A stretch of 64,000 nucleotides of DNA. It comes from Kiritimatiellia bacterium. GTDB taxonomy: Bacteria > Verrucomicrobiota > Kiritimatiellia > UBA8416 > YA12-FULL-48-11. Shown in pieces: positions 8,540 through 18,684 of the stretch. The stretch is from contig JAQUPZ010000002.1 of assembly GCA_028716365.1 (NCBI GenBank), forward strand, positions 637,005 to 701,004. The letters run 5' to 3'. The position numbers were made by a program, and so were the translations under genes. The notes below the pieces were generated by a model. That model ran no database searches. It worked only from the letters and a program-made list of their open reading frames with translations, and had not been told where the DNA came from. The first letter of the stretch is position 1. Every line of letters begins with the position of its first letter.

Positions 8540-10941
8540 TCTATATCAACTCCTGTTTTAGTGTGTCGGATTTTAACGGCTCCCGACGGGCATACCTGCC
8601 TGCAAGTGTCACATTTTGTACATTTTTCATGCTGGATCTCGTGTTCCTGGTATGGCATCAATTCTATGGCATCTGCGGGACATGCCTGTGCACACCGCGT
8701 ACATCCAATACAGTCATCATTGATGTGGTACGAAATGAGAGCTCTGCATTTGCCTGCAGGACACCATCCTTCTATGTGTGCCTCATATTCCTCTCGAAAA
8801 TGCTTTATCGTCGATAACACAGGATTAGGCGCAGTCCTGCCGAGTCCGCATAAACTGCCTGACTTTGTGGTATGTCCGAGATGTTCAAGCCTTTCGATAT
8901 CACCTTTTTCACCCTTACCCTCACATAACCGCTCCAAAATCTCGAGCATTCGCTTTGTTCCTATCCGGCAATAGGTACATTTGCCACAGGATTCCCTTTG
9001 CGTGAAAGTCATGAAATACCGTGCAATATCTACCATGCAGTCGGACTCATCAAGAACGACCATTCCGCCTGATCCCATGATGCATCCGGCCGCCTCCAAA
9101 GTTTCATAATCTACCATGGTATCAGCCAACTTCGCCGGAATACATCCGCCGGAAGGTCCTCCGATCTGTACAGCCTTGAACATTTTCCCACCGGACGTCC
9201 CGCCACCGATCTCCTGAACAATTTCCCTGACGGTAATTCCCATTGGTACTTCAATCAACCCGCCGCGCACAACTTTTCCTGCCAGTGAAAAAACCTTGGT
9301 ACCTTTACTGGTGGACGTTCCCATCGACGAAAGTGCTTCAGCTCCATTCCTGATAATCCAGGGAACTATGGCAAAAGTTTCCACGTTATTAATATTAGTA
9401 GGTTGTCCCCATAATCCGCTTTCAGCGGGATATGGCGGACGAAAACGAGGCATACTACGCCGGCCTTCAATGGCGGCCAGTAATGCAGTTTCTTCGCCAC
9501 TCACAAATGCACCCGCGCCTTCAACAATTTTCAGTTTCAAACCGAAACCACCTCCGAAAATATTTTCACCAAGGTAACCCCTGGTTTCCATCGTGGACAT
9601 GGCAGAACGAATTCTCTGCAGGGCAAGCGGATATTCGGCACGGATATACAGGAAACCTTCTTTTGCTCCTATCGCATAAGCCGCTATGACCATTCCTTCA
9701 AGAACCCGGTAAGGAAATGATTCCAGCAGCATCCTGTCCATAAATGCGCCTGGATCACCTTCATCACCGTTACAAACAATGTATTTTGGAGTGCCTGAAG
9801 CTTTACGTACCATTGTCCATTTTTTCCCTGTCGGAAAACCTGCGCCACCGCGTCCGCGCAAACCGGACTGAATGATGGTATTAACCACATCATCCGGTCT
9901 GCTGTCCTTGATACATTTCTTCAGAGCCGTGAAACCGCCATCCGTAATATATTCATCGATATTCAGGGGATCAAGGCTTCCACACCACTCACTCGCAATC
10001 CTTTTTTGCCTGCCAAGGAACGAACACACCGGTGCATCCCTCACATCAAGGGCATAACGGTCGACAGGCTCCCATGTCTCATCTGTCAGTAATTGTTCAA
10101 GCATTACAGACGCATTGGTCCTGATTTGCCTCAACAATCCCTTTGATTTAAAATGCCGCCTTACGATTTGTGCCGCATCCTCCGCCTTGACTTTTGCATA
10201 TGTGACAGGTTCACCACCTGCCGCAACTATCTGGACAAGCGGTGTCTGGTGGCACATACCCACACAGCCGACAGGTTTGATGACAGCAGCTGCGCCGGTC
10301 TTCCTTACTTCATCTTCAAGCTGTTCACGGACATTCAAACTTCCACCGGCAACACAGCAGGAGCCCACACCTATCCGGATCTCTGCAAGTTTTTCGGTAG
10401 TTGATTCAGATTTGCCATGCCGGCGCGGTACTACGCGCCGCTTCTCAAGTTCCAGGAAATCCCGGATTGCGCGTGGCACTGTGTCAGGCGTCAAGTGTCC
10501 GTATGTCACTCCATCAATTTTAATGACCGGCGCCAGCGTACAACACCCAAGACATGCAACTTTCTCAAGAGTAAATACACCATCAGCATCGGTATCGTCC
10601 CCCTCCTTGATTTTTAAATGCCGCATCAAGACATCCTGGATCAATTCCGATCCTTTAACATGACAAGCGGTACCGTGACAAACGCTGATCAAGTGACGGC
10701 CCGTGGGACGGTGCCGGAATTGTGAATAAAAAGTGGAAACGCCGGTTATTGATGCAGGCGTGATTTCCGTTAACTCACATACACGGCGTAACGCAACTTC
10801 CGGCAAATACCTGTAATGCCGCTGAAGTTTCTGCAGTATGGGAATGACCGCTGACGGAGAACGACCGAATTCCGCCACAGCAGCATCAACAATACCAAGG
10901 TCAATCTTCTCAACCTTTTTTATTTCAGTTGTGTCACCCAT
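8527..10941 (-). CDS. NuoE-NuoF fusion NADH dehydrogenase/HndC-like subunit
   Basis: This 804-residue fusion begins with a NuoE-like thioredoxin-fold [2Fe-2S] domain (about 1-165; Cys pairs in CHGTAC and CLGCC). A second thioredoxin-like [2Fe-2S] domain follows (about 185-270; SCCVAGG, GCVGMC). The NuoF domain (about 330-720) has the FMN/NADH motif GLRGRGGAGFPTGKKW and the N3-type cluster motif ESCGKCTYCRIG. The protein ends in a two-cluster ferredoxin (CIGCTRCAQACP, CTKCDTCRQVCP). This order matches the NADH-binding subunit of bifurcating or NADP-reducing hydrogenases and formate dehydrogenases (HydB/HndC type). No hydrogenase or formate dehydrogenase catalytic subunit is in the window. The electron acceptor is therefore unknown, most likely the GltD-like neighbour. 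Confidence 0.92.
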   Translation of the reverse strand: MGDTTEIKKVEKIDLGIVDAAVAEFGRSPSAVIPILQKLQRHYRYLPEVALRRVCELTEITPASITGVSTFYSQFRHRPTGRHLISVCHGTACHVKGSELIQDVLMRHLKIKEGDDTDADGVFTLEKVACLGCCTLAPVIKIDGVTYGHLTPDTVPRAIRDFLELEKRRVVPRRHGKSESTTEKLAEIRIGVGSCCVAGGSLNVREQLEDEVRKTGAAAVIKPVGCVGMCHQTPLVQIVAAGGEPVTYAKVKAEDAAQIVRRHFKSKGLLRQIRTNASVMLEQLLTDETWEPVDRYALDVRDAPVCSFLGRQKRIASEWCGSLDPLNIDEYITDGGFTALKKCIKDSRPDDVVNTIIQSGLRGRGGAGFPTGKKWTMVRKASGTPKYIVCNGDEGDPGAFMDRMLLESFPYRVLEGMVIAAYAIGAKEGFLYIRAEYPLALQRIRSAMSTMETRGYLGENIFGGGFGLKLKIVEGAGAFVSGEETALLAAIEGRRSMPRFRPPYPAESGLWGQPTNINNVETFAIVPWIIRNGAEALSSMGTSTSKGTKVFSLAGKVVRGGLIEVPMGITVREIVQEIGGGTSGGKMFKAVQIGGPSGGCIPAKLADTMVDYETLEAAGCIMGSGGMVVLDESDCMVDIARYFMTFTQRESCGKCTYCRIGTKRMLEILERLCEGKGEKGDIERLEHLGHTTKSGSLCGLGRTAPNPVLSTIKHFREEYEAHIEGWCPAGKCRALISYHINDDCIGCTRCAQACPADAIELMPYQEHEIQHEKCTKCDTCRQVCPSGAVKIRHTKTGVDIECRN

Positions 10942-11016
10942 GAAATCTCATCCTTGCCGACAATCTCAATTCTTTAGCTTAATATCAGACACCTGACTTC
11001 CGACGTCTGTTCCCTT

Positions 11017-12810
11017 TCATTTGTTTCCTATACAAAATAGATTGGTTGCTCCCCGCATAATGATCCGTCCATCCACAAAAGCAGGAGAACAATCACTTGG
11101 TTCACCAAGACTGGTCTTGCCAATTTCTTCATACTTGCGGCCAGCCCTGACAATGAATACCTCACCATTACGGGTTACCAAATAAAGCCGATCACCGGCC
11201 AAACCGGGTGATGCATAAAATTCACCATCCAGACTTTTGTCCCAGATTATTTTTCCACTGGCGACCTCAATACAGGTCAGCGTTCCGCCTGAATGTGCAA
11301 AGAAAACCAGTTCCCCATTACTGACGGGGGAAGAAACATCGGCTACACCGTCTTCCGACCGCCAAACCACATGACTTTTGGTGACATCACCCTGCCCATC
11401 CGGTCGTATTGCATAAACCTGTTCTGCTGCGATGGATGCGATAACTAATCCGCCGGCATAAATAGGTGATGGAGTAACCTCGCTACCGGCACATTTGACT
11501 TTCCATAACTCCTTACCGGCAACAGGATCGTAAGCGATGATCCATTCGTTAGCCATGGAGATAAGTTGTGCACCCTTCCCCGTCTGCGCCACAATCGGCG
11601 AAGGCCAGGAGTCGGCAACCGGCCTTGTAATACTCCACGCCTTTTTTCCCGTGGCAGCATCCAAAGCAATCATCTCAGAAACCTTGCCATCCGCATCGAC
11701 ACTGTCATACTGGACAATGATCTTGCCCTTATGAATCGCAAGCGAAGCAGAATAACCATATGTATTGTTACATAATCCCATGTCGACATCCCATATTTTC
11801 TTCGAACAGAAATCTATTGCAGTAATATCACCATTGGCAAAGATCGCATAAACGTTTACACCATCCGTCACGGGCGTCGGTGCAGCATAACCGGCATCCT
11901 TACTGACTTGCGGAACTTTGTTCGTATTGCCCGGCGCCGCGTCAACCCTCGCTGTCCAAAGCAAAGTTCCATTGGCAATATCATAACAATATACTTCACG
12001 TTTTGTTTCAGAAGCACCAGTCAGAAAAACCCGGTTACCCCATACTACCGGAGAACTCATTCCTGAAAGCGGCACTTTGACTTTCCATATTATCCCCCTG
12101 CCGCTTTTTACATCCCATGACACTGGCATATTGGTGAAAGCACTGACTCCATTACCCAATGGGCCACGAAAACCCGGCCAGTTTTTTAAAACTTCCGCGG
12201 CATCCGGACTTGCCGTCACAGGTTGAGCTGGTGAAACAGTAGTCGAAACCATTTGTCCAGATACAGGCATGGTGACAGGCTGGGCAGTTTTTATCGGCAC
12301 TCCATTTGACGGGACAACAGCTTCCAATCCGGACCGTTCCATAATACCAATGACAACGGCACCGGTAATGAGCGCAACCCACATACCGGCGATCACCCAT
12401 CTGGCAGTTGCCGCCGACTGGAGCATATCAGGACTGGCTGGATATTCGCGTGGATTTGGCAGTCTGCGCCTGAGACTTGCCATTGTTTTCAAACTAACCA
12501 GCATAATTATTACTCCACCCAACAGTAGAAAACTGCCGGTGCGAAGTGATGTGAGACCTGTAAAATAAAACCTTCGCGAAACCAAATCCAGATCCCTGAT
12601 TTTATTTCTTAAGATTTCGTCGGTGGGATTTTCCTTCAATACCGCACGCAACTGATCAATCTCCGGCATGTCCAAAGGTGATGAAGTTCTCACTGCCATA
12701 AGACTGGACACCATAAGCATACCAACGAGAAGTGAAAATACGCACGATACCACCGCCATCGCATACGTAATTCGATAAGACAATTTTACCGATTTTTCAT
12801 CAACAATCAT
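11017..12810 (-). CDS. Membrane-anchored PQQ-like beta-propeller protein
   Basis: The chosen start (12810) follows a strong GGAGGG site and gives 597 residues. An upstream in-frame start at 12933 would overlap the preceding gene by over 100 bp. Three hydrophobic segments occupy about residues 10-35, 90-112 and 130-150. A Pro/Thr-rich linker follows, and then a beta-propeller with PQQ-like blades (ALDAATGKKAW, CIEVASGKIIWDK). The propeller should lie outside the cytoplasm. It is 13 bp from the NapH-like gene, so the two are probably made together. A scaffold or electron-transfer partner role is an inference, and no catalytic residues are assigned. Confidence 0.85.
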   Translation of the reverse strand: MIVDEKSVKLSYRITYAMAVVSCVFSLLVGMLMVSSLMAVRTSSPLDMPEIDQLRAVLKENPTDEILRNKIRDLDLVSRRFYFTGLTSLRTGSFLLLGGVIIMLVSLKTMASLRRRLPNPREYPASPDMLQSAATARWVIAGMWVALITGAVVIGIMERSGLEAVVPSNGVPIKTAQPVTMPVSGQMVSTTVSPAQPVTASPDAAEVLKNWPGFRGPLGNGVSAFTNMPVSWDVKSGRGIIWKVKVPLSGMSSPVVWGNRVFLTGASETKREVYCYDIANGTLLWTARVDAAPGNTNKVPQVSKDAGYAAPTPVTDGVNVYAIFANGDITAIDFCSKKIWDVDMGLCNNTYGYSASLAIHKGKIIVQYDSVDADGKVSEMIALDAATGKKAWSITRPVADSWPSPIVAQTGKGAQLISMANEWIIAYDPVAGKELWKVKCAGSEVTPSPIYAGGLVIASIAAEQVYAIRPDGQGDVTKSHVVWRSEDGVADVSSPVSNGELVFFAHSGGTLTCIEVASGKIIWDKSLDGEFYASPGLAGDRLYLVTRNGEVFIVRAGRKYEEIGKTSLGEPSDCSPAFVDGRIIMRGATNLFCIGNK

Positions 12811-12823
12811 TACACCCTCCTGC

Positions 12824-14107
12824 TTAACAATTAACCTGGTTAAGTTTCTTAATCCTCTGGTGTTCTTTCGGACAGGACATGAAACATCTTGCACAACTAA
12901 GGCATGCGCCCCTGTCCGGCTCGTAGGAATCACGGGTCCTTTTTATTGAAACTCCGATCAGACTGCAGCCGAAAACCACGCCAAGAAACCCGCCCATGAA
13001 CCAGCCTCCCTTCCGGAATTTATTCCGCAAGGTATGAGCTTGCACATAAAGATCTTCCTTTTTCATCCCGCTTCCATCAAACGCTTCTTTTTCAAATACC
13101 ATCAGTTTTAATTCTGACTGATCGTTTTGTTGTATTGCCTCGGCCAACCGCACCGTTGGATTTTCCCTGGCCAGCACAACATCAAGCCGTGAACCGGCCC
13201 ATCCACCGCCTATCGCAAGAAAAGGAAGAAGAATTAAAAGCATGATCAACCGATGCACACCTGAAATACGCGGTTCCGCAACCTGATTTATATTGGGTAT
13301 CTGAATGGCATCAAACGGACACGATTTCTCGCACAACCGGCATTTAACACATTCGTCTGGTGTGATGGTAGCGTGCCACTTTGAAAGTTTTGACATCCAG
13401 TTCAACAAAACACTGAAAGGACATAAGAAACGACAGTACGGTCTTGCAACAAAAATTCCAATCAGTAACAGCACAATACCTGTCATAAGGATGGGTAATT
13501 TGCCACTGAGCCTGAATATGGGAACAAATGGATCAAGACGGCAGATGACAAATGCTGTACCAGTGGCCGCAAACAGAGCACCGAGTCCAAGGTATACATA
13601 AGGAATCAATTTGAGTATCTGTGCCAAACAGGAAGGTACTTTGACGGGGAAAAGAATCATTAAATCCTGTATGGTTCCCAGCGGACATACGGCTGCACAG
13701 AACACCCTTCCGAACAACAATGCAAAAACCAGCGGAAGAATAAAATAGGCTGCGGCAGATAACGGCAGTACATATTGATTATCAAAAAGCCATAATGTCA
13801 CATTTTGAATGGCCCCAATGGAACAAATACATCCCTTTTTCCAGAAACCGAAATAAATCACTGAGAATATCGTCAGGAGAAAGACACCCCTTCGCGAACG
13901 TTTCTTCAACACCAGCCATGTGGCCAGGGAGAGTGCGGCTAACAGGACGACCACATCCACGCTTTCCAACAGTATCGACCTTGGACCAGGCGCCGTGGTT
14001 TCCGGCAGAGTATAACCTTTTTCAAACTGGGGTTTGGGAAACCGGTTTTCGGCAAAACATGTCAGTGTCGAAACCAGCAAAAAAAGCATGACAAGTATTT
14101 TTCTCAT
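12824..14107 (-). CDS. NapH/NosR-like membrane 4Fe-4S protein
   Basis: The 427-residue protein has several hydrophobic helices and the membrane-ferredoxin motifs of the NapH/NosR/CcoG group: CAAVCPLG near residue 140, CRFLCPFS near 227 and CVKCRLCEKSCP near 255. A further cluster, CLSCARCFMSCP, lies near the C-terminus. An N-terminal signal-like helix is followed by a short extracytoplasmic segment. Proteins of this kind pass electrons between quinol and periplasmic partners. It overlaps the Tat-type ferredoxin gene by 4 bp (ATGA), which supports a NapG/NapH-type pair. No nitrate, nitrous-oxide or other terminal reductase lies nearby. Confidence 0.87.
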   Translation of the reverse strand: MRKILVMLFLLVSTLTCFAENRFPKPQFEKGYTLPETTAPGPRSILLESVDVVVLLAALSLATWLVLKKRSRRGVFLLTIFSVIYFGFWKKGCICSIGAIQNVTLWLFDNQYVLPLSAAAYFILPLVFALLFGRVFCAAVCPLGTIQDLMILFPVKVPSCLAQILKLIPYVYLGLGALFAATGTAFVICRLDPFVPIFRLSGKLPILMTGIVLLLIGIFVARPYCRFLCPFSVLLNWMSKLSKWHATITPDECVKCRLCEKSCPFDAIQIPNINQVAEPRISGVHRLIMLLILLPFLAIGGGWAGSRLDVVLARENPTVRLAEAIQQNDQSELKLMVFEKEAFDGSGMKKEDLYVQAHTLRNKFRKGGWFMGGFLGVVFGCSLIGVSIKRTRDSYEPDRGACLSCARCFMSCPKEHQRIKKLNQVNC

Positions 14108-14823
14108 GTGTTCTGTGAAGCAGGTTTAAATAAATAAGGTTCATCTGCAGGCACACGACGATAGGCTCCGGCCGGACAGTTCCGCGCAATTGAACATTCA
14201 TTGCAGTTTACGCAAAGGTCATGCCGCACCTGCAGGATTAATGAACCATTACCAAAGGCACCGCATGTCTTTACGCATCTTCCGCATCCTATGCAAAGGG
14301 ATTCATCAATCGTGTATTCGTAGTAAGGTTCTTCAATGAATTTCCTCCGGATCGCGCCGGTGGGACACATCTGGTTTTCAGCTGCGCTTGTGAGGGTATC
14401 GGCGCCGGGCTGGAAGAAACCGAAACATAACTTACAGTATCCACACATTTCAAAACGGTGAACACATTTGACTGCTGATATCCGAAGAACACAATTGGTT
14501 GCGCATCTGCCGCATTGAATACATTTTGCAGGATCAAGCTGCCACACGGTCCTCCGCGTACTCACGGGACGCGCCAGCCATGAGTAAGGTGATTTACACC
14601 TGACCAGATCGGGACAACCTGAACATGCCTTACCATGATCGGCACCATCAGCCTTTAAGCATACCTTACGAAGAATGACGGTACCACCAAAACATGCGAG
14701 AACGGCTAGAAACACATTACGCAGGATACCCCTGATGAAATCGCGACGGCTTTGCGGTTTTGTCAACTCCGTCTGCATTCCTTTACACGTTCCTGGCATA
14801 ACGTTCTTCTCTTTCTCAGTCAT
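14104..14823 (-). CDS. Tat-exported polyferredoxin, NapG-like
   Basis: This 239-residue protein carries a twin-arginine signal (SRRDFIRG near residue 25, then a hydrophobic stretch), so it should be exported already folded with its iron-sulfur clusters. Four cysteine groups follow: CIQCGRCATNC, a CGYCKLC...CPTGA group, CIGCGRCVKTC and CVNCNECSIARNCPAGA. That suggests about four 4Fe-4S clusters, as in NapG/NrfC-type electron carriers. It is one base from the NHL-propeller gene and overlaps the NapH-like gene. The likely job is to carry electrons between the membrane ferredoxin and an extracytoplasmic partner. Confidence 0.88.
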   Translation of the reverse strand: MTEKEKNVMPGTCKGMQTELTKPQSRRDFIRGILRNVFLAVLACFGGTVILRKVCLKADGADHGKACSGCPDLVRCKSPYSWLARPVSTRRTVWQLDPAKCIQCGRCATNCVLRISAVKCVHRFEMCGYCKLCFGFFQPGADTLTSAAENQMCPTGAIRRKFIEEPYYEYTIDESLCIGCGRCVKTCGAFGNGSLILQVRHDLCVNCNECSIARNCPAGAYRRVPADEPYLFKPASQNT

Positions 14824-14824
14824 A

Positions 14825-15805
14825 TCACATCTTCGAATAAAGTCTTACTGTACCGGCCTGGGGATCAAGAACCAGTATCCGTCCTCTGGAATCAACTGCG
14901 AGATCCAGTCCCACTGCACCCTTACTCCATTCTTCCTGACCCGATATAATCCCTTTGAACCTGCCTTCGGGATCATAAACCTTCACCCGTACAATATGTT
15001 TCTCACTGGTAACAAACGAACCATCAGGCATGAGCGCAAAATTTGACGGATTACAGCACCCGCAAAAACTTTTTGCATCAAGTCCTGCTTTACCCCAATA
15101 CGAAATGAATCCTCCATCCGGCGAAAAATGTTCGAGCCTATGTTGTCCGGGACTAGCCGCCCACAAACTGCCGTCATTAGCTACTGAAACATCAAAAAAC
15201 GCGCTTGGAACCACAAATCCGGTTTTGCGCTGAGCATTATCCTTATCTCCAACCCTGCCGAGAAGTTCACCCCCGGGACTGTAGCGCCAGACAATCCGGT
15301 TAACATAATCTGCTGCAAATACAAAAGTTGATGATGCAGAAATCGAGGTCAACTCTGTTTTGAAATCGGGACTCTTCCATACTGCTTTCCTGGTTCCATC
15401 CCGACCATAAACCTCAATGTGATCCTTCAGTCCTGCGAGAATATCACCATAGGGAGATACTGAAAGACAATGAACCGGCTCACTGATAGCAAAACCTGAA
15501 ATGCGAATACCGGCCGAATCAAGAATTTCGATACCCGTGTTACCACCGACATAAATATTATCGCTACAATCAACAGCAAGAGCCTTAAGGTTTGATATTG
15601 ATGGTTTAATGAAACAAACACCGGTACGAATCAAGAGGTTTGTGTCTGTCTTTTTTAATGCATCGATATCATACCGGCATTCACTGTTTTTATCTTCACA
15701 TTTACCACCTGACAGACCACGCCACATCACTATTACAGCCGTAACTGCAACAGCGATAAACACCAGGCATAAAATCATATTCACGTTTGAATTCTGTCTA
15801 TCCAA
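14825..15805 (-). CDS. Membrane-anchored NHL-repeat beta-propeller protein
   Basis: I chose the TTG start at 15805, which has a GAGGGG site in front. This gives 326 residues and places the single membrane helix (about residues 8-30) at the N-terminus. A longer TTG start at 15853 would overlap the previous gene. The rest shows NHL-type repeats (for example LAVDCSDNIYVGG, LDLAVDSRGRILVLDP), which form a six-bladed propeller. A CGCC motif between blades could bind metal or form a disulfide. It sits between a PQQ-propeller gene and the polyferredoxin gene. No enzyme activity is inferred. Confidence 0.8.
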   Translation of the reverse strand: MDRQNSNVNMILCLVFIAVAVTAVIVMWRGLSGGKCEDKNSECRYDIDALKKTDTNLLIRTGVCFIKPSISNLKALAVDCSDNIYVGGNTGIEILDSAGIRISGFAISEPVHCLSVSPYGDILAGLKDHIEVYGRDGTRKAVWKSPDFKTELTSISASSTFVFAADYVNRIVWRYSPGGELLGRVGDKDNAQRKTGFVVPSAFFDVSVANDGSLWAASPGQHRLEHFSPDGGFISYWGKAGLDAKSFCGCCNPSNFALMPDGSFVTSEKHIVRVKVYDPEGRFKGIISGQEEWSKGAVGLDLAVDSRGRILVLDPQAGTVRLYSKM

Positions 15806-15830
15806 TCCACACCCCTCAACATTAACAGTT

Positions 15831-17264
15831 TTATTTCTGTGCCCTAAGATCAAGACAAGTCATCTTCCCGTAGTCCCTGACAAGCAAACGACCATCCGCG
15901 AGAGCCATGGGCGCCCATGACTCCTTGCCATCAAGTACTTTTGCCTGTGCCAGCTTGAAATATCCCTGTTCGGTAGCCTTGATCATTTTCAGCAGGCCGT
16001 TATCTTCCAGAATAAACATCTTGTTGTCGGCGATCATGAAAGGTCCAAGACCAAACCGTTCTGTGGAACCACTGGCCCAGATTACTTTACCCCCGGGATC
16101 CATGCAAACCGCCTGCTTCCGTACAGAACCCGCATCTGCAGGCAAAACAGAGTAAAGATAACCTTTGTAGAAAATCGGAGTATGCTGTTCGCAGGCAAAC
16201 GTCTTTTTCTCCCATCGGTACAACTGTTTGACAACAAACTTTCCTGATTCCAAGGAAACTTTAAACATGGCACTGCCAACTCCATATCCGGCCGTGATAA
16301 AAACTCTTCCATCACCAAGAGAAACCGGAGCCGGAGCCATCACCTGGTGGTTCCATTCGCCAGTTTCCCAGAGAATGGTCCCGCGATCCGTTTTCTCCGC
16401 TGAGATACCAACCATGCCGCCAATCGCGCAATAGACATACATTTTCTTCCCGCTCAATTCCATCGGCATCACTGATGAATGAGACATCTGCCACTTCTTC
16501 GGATTGGGAGTCTGCCATAAGACCTTGCCCGTCTTGCAGTCTACTCCCATCAAAAGGGCCTTACCGCCAACACCCAGGACGACCTCCTCACCGTCTATCA
16601 AAGGACACTGCCCTGTGTACCACATTGGAACTGCTGTACCCCATTCTTTCTCAAGATCAATTCCCCACCGGAAATCACCTGTCCTGGAATCCACACACAT
16701 GACATGACAACGCGGACCGATTGTGACCACATAATTTTCCGTAACAGCCGGAACTGTACGCGACATACCGTGATTACGTTTGATATGAACTTTGTACCAG
16801 CGTCGCCAGATTTCTTTTCCATCATCCATCGAAAAACAACGAAGCGCATCGGCATTTTCTCTGCTGTCGTAGTCCAACACATAAACACATCCGTTCAAAA
16901 CCGCCGGTCCGGCATAACCTTCCCCAAGCTCGACAGACCAAAGCACAGGCGGACCAGACACGGGCCAGGTATCAGCCAGTTTCACCGGTTCCACAGCAAT
17001 GTTGTCATAATTTACGCCACGGAAACGGGGCCAAGCGCTGTTATTCTTCGAAGGAACACCCTCTAATTTTTTGAAACTTTCGCCTATTTGAACAGTCTTT
17101 TCGATCGTTTCAGATTTCTTTGTAAATTCCGCAAGTTCACCTGGAAGAGCCAGACGTTTCCTGATCGACGGATCATCCGTCGTTTCACGCCACCACGAAA
17201 GTAAAATGGCAGCCAGAACAACTCCCGTAAAAAGAACAATCATTACAGGAATGTGTTGTTTCAT
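15831..17264 (-). CDS. Membrane-anchored PQQ-like beta-propeller protein
   Basis: The 477-residue protein has an uncleaved-looking N-terminal helix (about residues 5-25) and then a PQQ-like propeller. It opens with a WPRFRGVNYD motif and has blades such as GVDCKTGKVLWQT. The Trp-Pro-x-Phe/Trp-Arg-Gly opening is shared with the next two genes upstream, which marks them as paralogs. It lies 52 bp after one such paralog and 25 bp before the NHL-propeller gene. These outer-face propellers are common in planctomycete-like bacteria and mostly uncharacterised. Confidence 0.87.
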   Translation of the reverse strand: MKQHIPVMIVLFTGVVLAAILLSWWRETTDDPSIRKRLALPGELAEFTKKSETIEKTVQIGESFKKLEGVPSKNNSAWPRFRGVNYDNIAVEPVKLADTWPVSGPPVLWSVELGEGYAGPAVLNGCVYVLDYDSRENADALRCFSMDDGKEIWRRWYKVHIKRNHGMSRTVPAVTENYVVTIGPRCHVMCVDSRTGDFRWGIDLEKEWGTAVPMWYTGQCPLIDGEEVVLGVGGKALLMGVDCKTGKVLWQTPNPKKWQMSHSSVMPMELSGKKMYVYCAIGGMVGISAEKTDRGTILWETGEWNHQVMAPAPVSLGDGRVFITAGYGVGSAMFKVSLESGKFVVKQLYRWEKKTFACEQHTPIFYKGYLYSVLPADAGSVRKQAVCMDPGGKVIWASGSTERFGLGPFMIADNKMFILEDNGLLKMIKATEQGYFKLAQAKVLDGKESWAPMALADGRLLVRDYGKMTCLDLRAQK

Positions 17265-17316
17265 TCGATGTCCTGCTCAAGGTCCGTTACGAATCGTTAC
17301 ATTCTAATTCCTGTCG

Positions 17317-18525
17317 CTATTTACTGACATCAACAGCAACAAGGTCACCTTTATTGTTACGGCAGAATATTGTACCCCGGCAAAAGACCGGAGCAGTCCA
17401 GCAGGTCTTTGTCAATACGCCTTTGGCAGACGCAAGTTCTCCATAATTATCCGGTACAGCTTTTGCAATGAAAAGATCCCCACTTTCGTTCAGCATTATG
17501 ATCTTGTCTCCTGCAACTGTCATACCGCCAAACCCAAGATTCTGCGCCCACTTCTCTTTGCCGGTGGTGGGATCAAGGCATTTTAATGTTCCCTTGCCTG
17601 TATTTCCATCGATTCCATACAGATCACCATTAAAAAGAACGCAGCTGCTGAAATGGTTCCGCATCGCCTTATTTTCCCAGACAATCTTCGGTTCTGTACC
17701 ACTGATATCTATGAGCGCACATCCCCTGTTATATCCGGAAGATATGAATATTTTCCCACTAACAGGCACCGGATCTGCGGCATTTACGTCATAGCTGGTT
17801 TTCCAATCAACGAACGCCCGTTGCTTGCCGGTTCTGGCTTCCACCACGCAGAGACCTTTGCTGCTGAAAAGCGCGACACAGTCCATGGCACCTTTTTTAA
17901 AAACAACGGGTGTTGAATATCCACCCTTACCTCCACTACTCCAGATTTTTGTCCCGGTTTTGCGATCAAATGCAACTCCTCCTTCGCCGGCATTCATCAG
18001 CAACATATCATTGTAGATAACAGGCGATCCGGCAATTCCCCACTCGATATTTTCGCCACCGCCATCCCTCAGAATATTTTTCTCCCATATCACCTTACCG
18101 TCATCAATATTCAGGCAGAACAGATCTCCGTTACGGCTCAACGAATAAACCGCCTTACCGTCGGTTGTTGGAGTCGTCCTTGGACCGGAATGATTACCAG
18201 GATCACAGGGATAAGAGTGGCGCCATATTTCCTTACCTTCCTTTACGCTAACGGCATAAACAATATCCTTATTATTGACATTGCCCATCGTGAACAGCTT
18301 GTCGCCGCAGATTGAAACACTTGACCATCCATTTCCCACATTGATTTTCCATGTTATCTTCGGCCCTGCGGAGAGAGACTTGGGATTCAAGACATTTTCT
18401 CTGGAAATACCATCGCGATCAGGTCCGCGGAACTGAGGCCAATCAAAATTATCCGCGGCCCTTATTCCATTCACAACAAAGAGGCACATTATCATTCCAA
18501 CTGTAATTTCATTTCTTGAACGCAT
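17317..18525 (-). CDS. Secreted PQQ-like beta-propeller protein
   Basis: This 402-residue protein has a cleavable-looking signal peptide (about residues 1-23, ending IRAAD) followed directly by FDWPQFRGPDRDGISRE. PQQ-like blades come next (CLNIDDGKVIWEKN, CLDPTTGKEKWAQN). The start is supported by a GGGGG run five bases upstream. It is a close paralog of the 418-residue protein upstream, sharing the FDWPQ-RG--RD-ISRE opening. No membrane anchor is seen, so it should be periplasmic or extracellular. Function unknown. Confidence 0.88.
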   Translation of the reverse strand: MRSRNEITVGMIMCLFVVNGIRAADNFDWPQFRGPDRDGISRENVLNPKSLSAGPKITWKINVGNGWSSVSICGDKLFTMGNVNNKDIVYAVSVKEGKEIWRHSYPCDPGNHSGPRTTPTTDGKAVYSLSRNGDLFCLNIDDGKVIWEKNILRDGGGENIEWGIAGSPVIYNDMLLMNAGEGGVAFDRKTGTKIWSSGGKGGYSTPVVFKKGAMDCVALFSSKGLCVVEARTGKQRAFVDWKTSYDVNAADPVPVSGKIFISSGYNRGCALIDISGTEPKIVWENKAMRNHFSSCVLFNGDLYGIDGNTGKGTLKCLDPTTGKEKWAQNLGFGGMTVAGDKIIMLNESGDLFIAKAVPDNYGELASAKGVLTKTCWTAPVFCRGTIFCRNNKGDLVAVDVSK

Positions 18526-18684
18526 TTAATACCCCCATGATTCCTGATGCATATATAACAAACAGCGATAATCCAAGATGCGGACAATAAGTTATACAGG
18601 GCAACGTAATTGAGCAATAAAATACGATGATGGATGATTCCTGAAATTACTCTCAGTATATTCTGGCAGACAAGAATACCAGCA

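Noticed and set aside
10115-10663. Plus-strand frame of 182 codons within the NuoEF fusion gene
   Set aside because: It overlaps a gene with clear NuoE/NuoF motifs on the other strand and has no recognisable protein features.
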